The position numbers were made by a program, and so were the translations under genes. Below, one piece after another: positions 6,834-9,216 of a stretch of 9,216 nt of DNA. Below the pieces are notes generated by a model. That model was not told the DNA's origin. It saw only the letters and a program-made list of their open reading frames with translations, and ran no database searches. Origin of the DNA: G020354785 sp965602045 (GTDB taxonomy: Bacteria; Bacteroidota; Bacteroidia; Bacteroidales; UBA10428); assembly GCA_965602045.1 (NCBI GenBank), contig CBFCXR010000095.1, forward strand, positions 1 to 9,216, in the 5' to 3' direction. How positions within the stretch are numbered: position 1 is the first letter of the stretch; every line of letters begins with the position of its first letter.

Positions 6834-7808
6834 ATGCCTGAAAATAATTTACGCATAGTATTTATGGGTACGCCTCAATTTGCTGTAGAATCTCTTGAGG
6901 CATTGGTAAATGATGGCCAGAATATAGTAGGAGTAGTTACATCTCCTGATAAACCTGCCGGACGGGGGCAAAATTTGCTTTCATCACCTGTAAAATTATG
7001 TGCTCAGGAGAATAGTTTAAAATTACTTCAACCTCTGAGCCTGAAAAGTGACGATTTTATTGCAGAGTTAGGTGAATTAAAAGCAGATCTTCAGGTAGTA
7101 GTAGCTTTTAGAATTTTACCTGAAATTGTCTGGGCTATGCCCTCATGCGGAACTTTTAATCTGCATGCTTCTCTCCTCCCCGACTACCGGGGAGCAGCAC
7201 CAATAAACTGGGTGATTATTAATGGAGAAACTACCACTGGTGCTACAACATTTTTTATTGATCATAATATCGATACCGGCAAAATAATATTCCGGGAAGA
7301 AACAGATATTTTTCCTGATGAAAGTGCAGGAGATCTGCATAACAGGTTAATGAAAGTCGGGGCCAGGCTCGTTGTAAAAACTGTGAGAGCAATTAGCCAT
7401 GGAGTATATCCGCAAATTGGCCAATCAGAATTATTCAAAATCAAAGGACTAAATCCGGCACCGAAAATCCATAAAGAGGATTGTAAAATAAACTGGGCCG
7501 ATGATATAACAAATTTATACAATTTTATCAGGGGACTCAGCCCTTATCCCACAGCATGGACAGAATTAATTTCCGACGCAAATATCACAATATATGTAAA
7601 AATCTTCGAATCTGAAATTACCCGGGTACAACATAATAATCCTATTGGTAAAATTGAAAGCGATAATAAAACATATCTTAGAGTTGCCGTTAATAGTGGA
7701 TACCTGTATATTACCTGCCTGCAAATAGCCGGGAAAAAAAGGCTGCAAATAACAGATTTCTTAAAAGGTTTTCAGAGTCCGGAAAAATATAAGCTTGTTA
7801 TAAAATAG
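6834..7808 (+). CDS. fmt: Methionyl-tRNA formyltransferase
   Basis: Transfers a formyl group from 10-formyltetrahydrofolate to Met-tRNA(fMet) before translation initiation. The N-terminal Rossmann-type domain (about residues 6-185) carries RIVFMGTPQFAV, SPDKPAGRG and the substrate site FNLHASLLPDYRGAAPINW. The catalytic triad of the formyltransferase family is intact: N109, H111 and D147 (in NIDTGK). The C-terminal OB-like tRNA-binding domain follows at about 205-324, including INWADDITNLYNFIRGLSPYPTAW, written here in full except flanks as INWADD...SPYPTAW. At 324 residues it is of usual length. Aspartate replaces the E. coli arginine in SLLPRWRG, a loop that varies in this position. The ATG at 6834 lies 26 bases after the ribBA stop with no terminator between, so it probably depends on the ribBA promoter. 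Its 3' end faces the glucosaminidase gene 53 bases away. Confidence 0.97.
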   Translation: MPENNLRIVFMGTPQFAVESLEALVNDGQNIVGVVTSPDKPAGRGQNLLSSPVKLCAQENSLKLLQPLSLKSDDFIAELGELKADLQVVVAFRILPEIVWAMPSCGTFNLHASLLPDYRGAAPINWVIINGETTTGATTFFIDHNIDTGKIIFREETDIFPDESAGDLHNRLMKVGARLVVKTVRAISHGVYPQIGQSELFKIKGLNPAPKIHKEDCKINWADDITNLYNFIRGLSPYPTAWTELISDANITIYVKIFESEITRVQHNNPIGKIESDNKTYLRVAVNSGYLYITCLQIAGKKRLQITDFLKGFQSPEKYKLVIK

Positions 7809-7861
7809 ATGCTTCAGAAAAAGCTATTATTCTTTTGTCCCGGGTCCAGCGTTAGTTATTC
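7809..7861. other. Convergent intergenic gap without a clear terminator
   Basis: The gap between the converging fmt and glucosaminidase stops holds only CCCGGG (palindromic) and short A/T runs. I see no stem of six or more pairs followed by a T run on either strand, so how the two transcripts end is not visible. Confidence 0.4.
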
Positions 7862-8884
7862 CTAATCTTCAAACTCAAATTCAAATTCTGTTTCACCATT
7901 TTTTTCCACCTGTACATCTTCTTTTATAGTAAGGTCAAATGGCTTTTTATCATCTTTTAGAGCTTTTCTTAACTGCAGTACCTGTCCTGTTTCGGGCTGT
8001 GTCCCTACTTCCAATAAATTCTTTTCGTACAGGACATTTAGTTTAATTCCATATAACTGTGAAATATAATGCATTGTCTCTCCTTCTTTCACTGAATGAG
8101 TTTTTTTACCTGCTTCTGCTTTATTTCTTTTAGGTTGAATATAAAATATCTGACCCGAATCAATTTTTGAAACTTCACTAAGGTCATTATATTTCTTCAA
8201 TTCCCAGGGCAATAAATCAAATTCATCTGAAATACTACTATATGAATCACCCGGTTTTGCAATAATATATTTTATTCTGTTCATTTCAAGTGTCCTTATA
8301 ACTTGTATTTTATTTTGAGAATTATTCAAAGATGCTAATAGTGAATCCTTTGTTTTCAAAATATCTATACCCTGATCATAAGCGTAAAGCTGCTCCTCTT
8401 CAATAATTTTAATAAGTGCCTTATCGTAATTTTTACTTGTTGCATAGCCAGCTTCTTTCAATCCTTCTGCCCATTTTTTATAATCTGTAGGTTCAAGAGC
8501 AAATAAAAAAGAATATCTTTTTTTGGAAGTTAAAAAATCTGAATGATCCTCATATGATTTATTAGCTGATTTATATTTCCTGAAACATTCATTTTTAAGA
8601 TCATCATCATGACGAATCTTCTTTCCTTTCCAGTCGTGACACTTTATACCGAAATGATTATTAGCTTTTCTTGCAAGACGGCTATTCCCGTTGCCTGATT
8701 CAAGGACACCCTGTGCAAGGGTTATACTCGCAGGTATTCCTGTTCTCTTCATCTCTTTAACAGCCAAATCCTTATACATGAAGATATACTCCTGGCGGGT
8801 ATTTTTTTTGTTAGTTTGGCTATATGCAGTTGTGAATCCTAAAAATATAAAAGGTAAAAAAGATAATAATTCCAGCTTTGTCAT
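7862..8884 (-). CDS. Secreted GH73-type glucosaminidase with two LysM domains
   Basis: A probable peptidoglycan N-acetylglucosaminidase acting in the periplasm or at the cell surface. The ATG at 8884 gives 340 residues and opens directly with a signal peptide (MTKLELLSFLPFIFLGFTTA, cleavage probably near residue 22). A TTG five codons upstream (8899) would put charged residues before it and is less likely. The catalytic domain (about 30-170) has ITLAQGVLESGNGNSRLA with the expected acid E62, NNHFGIKC (75-82) and GYATSKNYDKALIKII (146-161), all typical of the Glucosaminidase/FlgJ-like family. Two LysM-type peptidoglycan-binding domains follow (about 205-250 and 262-306). The C-terminus is an acidic tail ending EFEFEFED. 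A perfect -7 box, TATTTTTG, lies at 8897-8904 on the same strand, which would give an almost leaderless mRNA. Bacteroidota often carry such housekeeping autolysins. Confidence 0.92.
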   Translation of the reverse strand: MTKLELLSFLPFIFLGFTTAYSQTNKKNTRQEYIFMYKDLAVKEMKRTGIPASITLAQGVLESGNGNSRLARKANNHFGIKCHDWKGKKIRHDDDLKNECFRKYKSANKSYEDHSDFLTSKKRYSFLFALEPTDYKKWAEGLKEAGYATSKNYDKALIKIIEEEQLYAYDQGIDILKTKDSLLASLNNSQNKIQVIRTLEMNRIKYIIAKPGDSYSSISDEFDLLPWELKKYNDLSEVSKIDSGQIFYIQPKRNKAEAGKKTHSVKEGETMHYISQLYGIKLNVLYEKNLLEVGTQPETGQVLQLRKALKDDKKPFDLTIKEDVQVEKNGETEFEFEFED

Positions 8885-8896
8885 ATATTTTTCTTG

Positions 8897-8904
8897 CAAA
8901 AATA
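8897..8904 (-). promoter_or_regulatory. Candidate -7 box for the glucosaminidase gene
   Basis: The minus strand reads TATTTTTG, an exact TAnnTTTG match, ending 13 bases before the ATG at 8884. Initiation would be near 8890, leaving a leader of only about six bases. No TTTG is found at the -33 position (8924-8927 reads AAAT). The match may be accidental, or the gene may be nearly leaderless. Confidence 0.3.
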
Positions 8905-8947
8905 TGTCTTCTGTATTACATAAATTTGTTTATAATTTAATTCTTTA

Positions 8948-9078
8948 TTAACATTTAATACAAATTCCATTAACTGAACTGGCAACAACCGAACCAGAAA
9001 TCCTGTCCAGAATAATCCTGCCGTTTCAGTATTAATCTCCAGTTCACCTTTTACATTGTCCACTGAAATATTGCCAGA
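8948..9078 (-). pseudogene. Frameshifted remnant of a DUF4097-like beta-strand-repeat (putative adhesin) gene
   Basis: On the minus strand from 9078 one frame reads GNISVDNVKGELEINTE then TAG, the short alternating strand-turn pattern of DUF4097 / head-GIN-type proteins. From 9016 the pattern continues in a different frame as IILDRISGSVVASSVNG, with stop TAA at 8948-8950. The two pieces fit together if one base has been lost near 9016-9018 (GGA-TTATT from GGx-ATT-ATT). Just upstream of the first piece is an in-frame TAA (9079-9081), so the 5' part is broken as well. No complete gene can be recovered. Family assignment is by pattern recognition of a short repeat-rich segment and is tentative, but a two-frame continuation of the same motif is hard to get by chance. 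Confidence 0.5.
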
Positions 9079-9216
9079 TTACAGTGAGAAACGCTATAAG
9101 ATATACTATCAATAAAGCATAAGCAAAGATCCATCAATTAAGTTTTATCCTGAAAGCATGGCTTTGCCGGGTGAGTGAAACTTAAATTGTTTCCGGTTCA
9201 AAATATTCTTTCGGGT
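9079..9216. other. Right-edge sequence without a supportable gene
   Basis: Short minus-strand open stretches enter from the right edge and end at 9145 (23 codons) or 9182 (10 codons, ending EYFEPETI). Either could be the last codons of a gene outside the window, or further debris of the decayed gene at 8948-9078. Neither can be decided from this window. Confidence 0.3.

Noticed and set aside
8885..8899. Upstream TTG start (8899) for the glucosaminidase
   Set aside because: It would add QEKY before the signal peptide and overlap the -7-like box. The ATG at 8884 begins a clean signal peptide.
8881..9063. A separate 60-residue minus-strand gene starting at GTG 9063
   Set aside because: Only its first half looks coding, and that half continues in another frame. 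The second half reads like non-coding AT-rich sequence, so a frameshifted remnant explains it better.
9145..9216. C-terminal end of a minus-strand gene entering from the right edge
   Set aside because: Only 23 codons or fewer are open, with no recognisable motif. It cannot be told from chance or from more of the decayed gene.

Overview
The window looks like chromosomal DNA from a member of the Bacteroidota. It is clearly AT-rich. The evidence for the phylum is a START-like SRPBCC protein next to a long LptF/LptG-type permease, a fused RibBA, a GH73 glucosaminidase with LysM repeats, and several matches to the Bacteroidota promoter -7 box TAnnTTTG with no obvious Shine-Dalgarno sequences. I cannot name a genus from sequence alone.

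Layout. Positions 1-214 hold three direct repeats (period 81-82 bases; the first is cut by the window edge). On the minus strand each one reads as the 5' half of a tRNA (acceptor 5' strand, D arm, variable-loop start), carries an 18-base palindrome where the anticodon arm should be, and lacks the T arm and the 3' acceptor strand. Positions 215-547 are non-coding, with hairpins and a possible minus-strand promoter for the repeats. Positions 548-5365 hold four plus-strand genes: a START-like protein, an LptF/LptG-family permease, a family 4 glycosyltransferase and a membrane-bound family 2 glycosyltransferase. The last three are joined by two 4-base ATGA stop/start overlaps, so they look translationally coupled. 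A GC-rich hairpin at 5374-5393 ends this group. A recognisable promoter then precedes ribBA (riboflavin synthesis), followed 26 bases later by fmt (formylation of initiator Met-tRNA). Converging on fmt from the minus strand is a secreted glucosaminidase with two LysM domains. Upstream of it, at about 8948-9078, is what appears to be a frameshifted remnant of a DUF4097-like beta-strand-repeat (putative adhesin) gene.

How the genes relate. The permease is the inner-membrane part of the machinery that moves LPS to the outer membrane. Its tight coupling to two glycosyltransferases suggests that surface-glycan assembly and export are expressed together; the sugar and acceptor cannot be deduced. 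RibBA and Fmt are housekeeping enzymes. The glucosaminidase probably trims peptidoglycan.

The best candidates for something undescribed are the tandem tRNA-half repeats at the left edge and, less strongly, the glycosyltransferase pair coupled to the permease. No complete tRNA, rRNA, CRISPR array or intact mobile element is visible.
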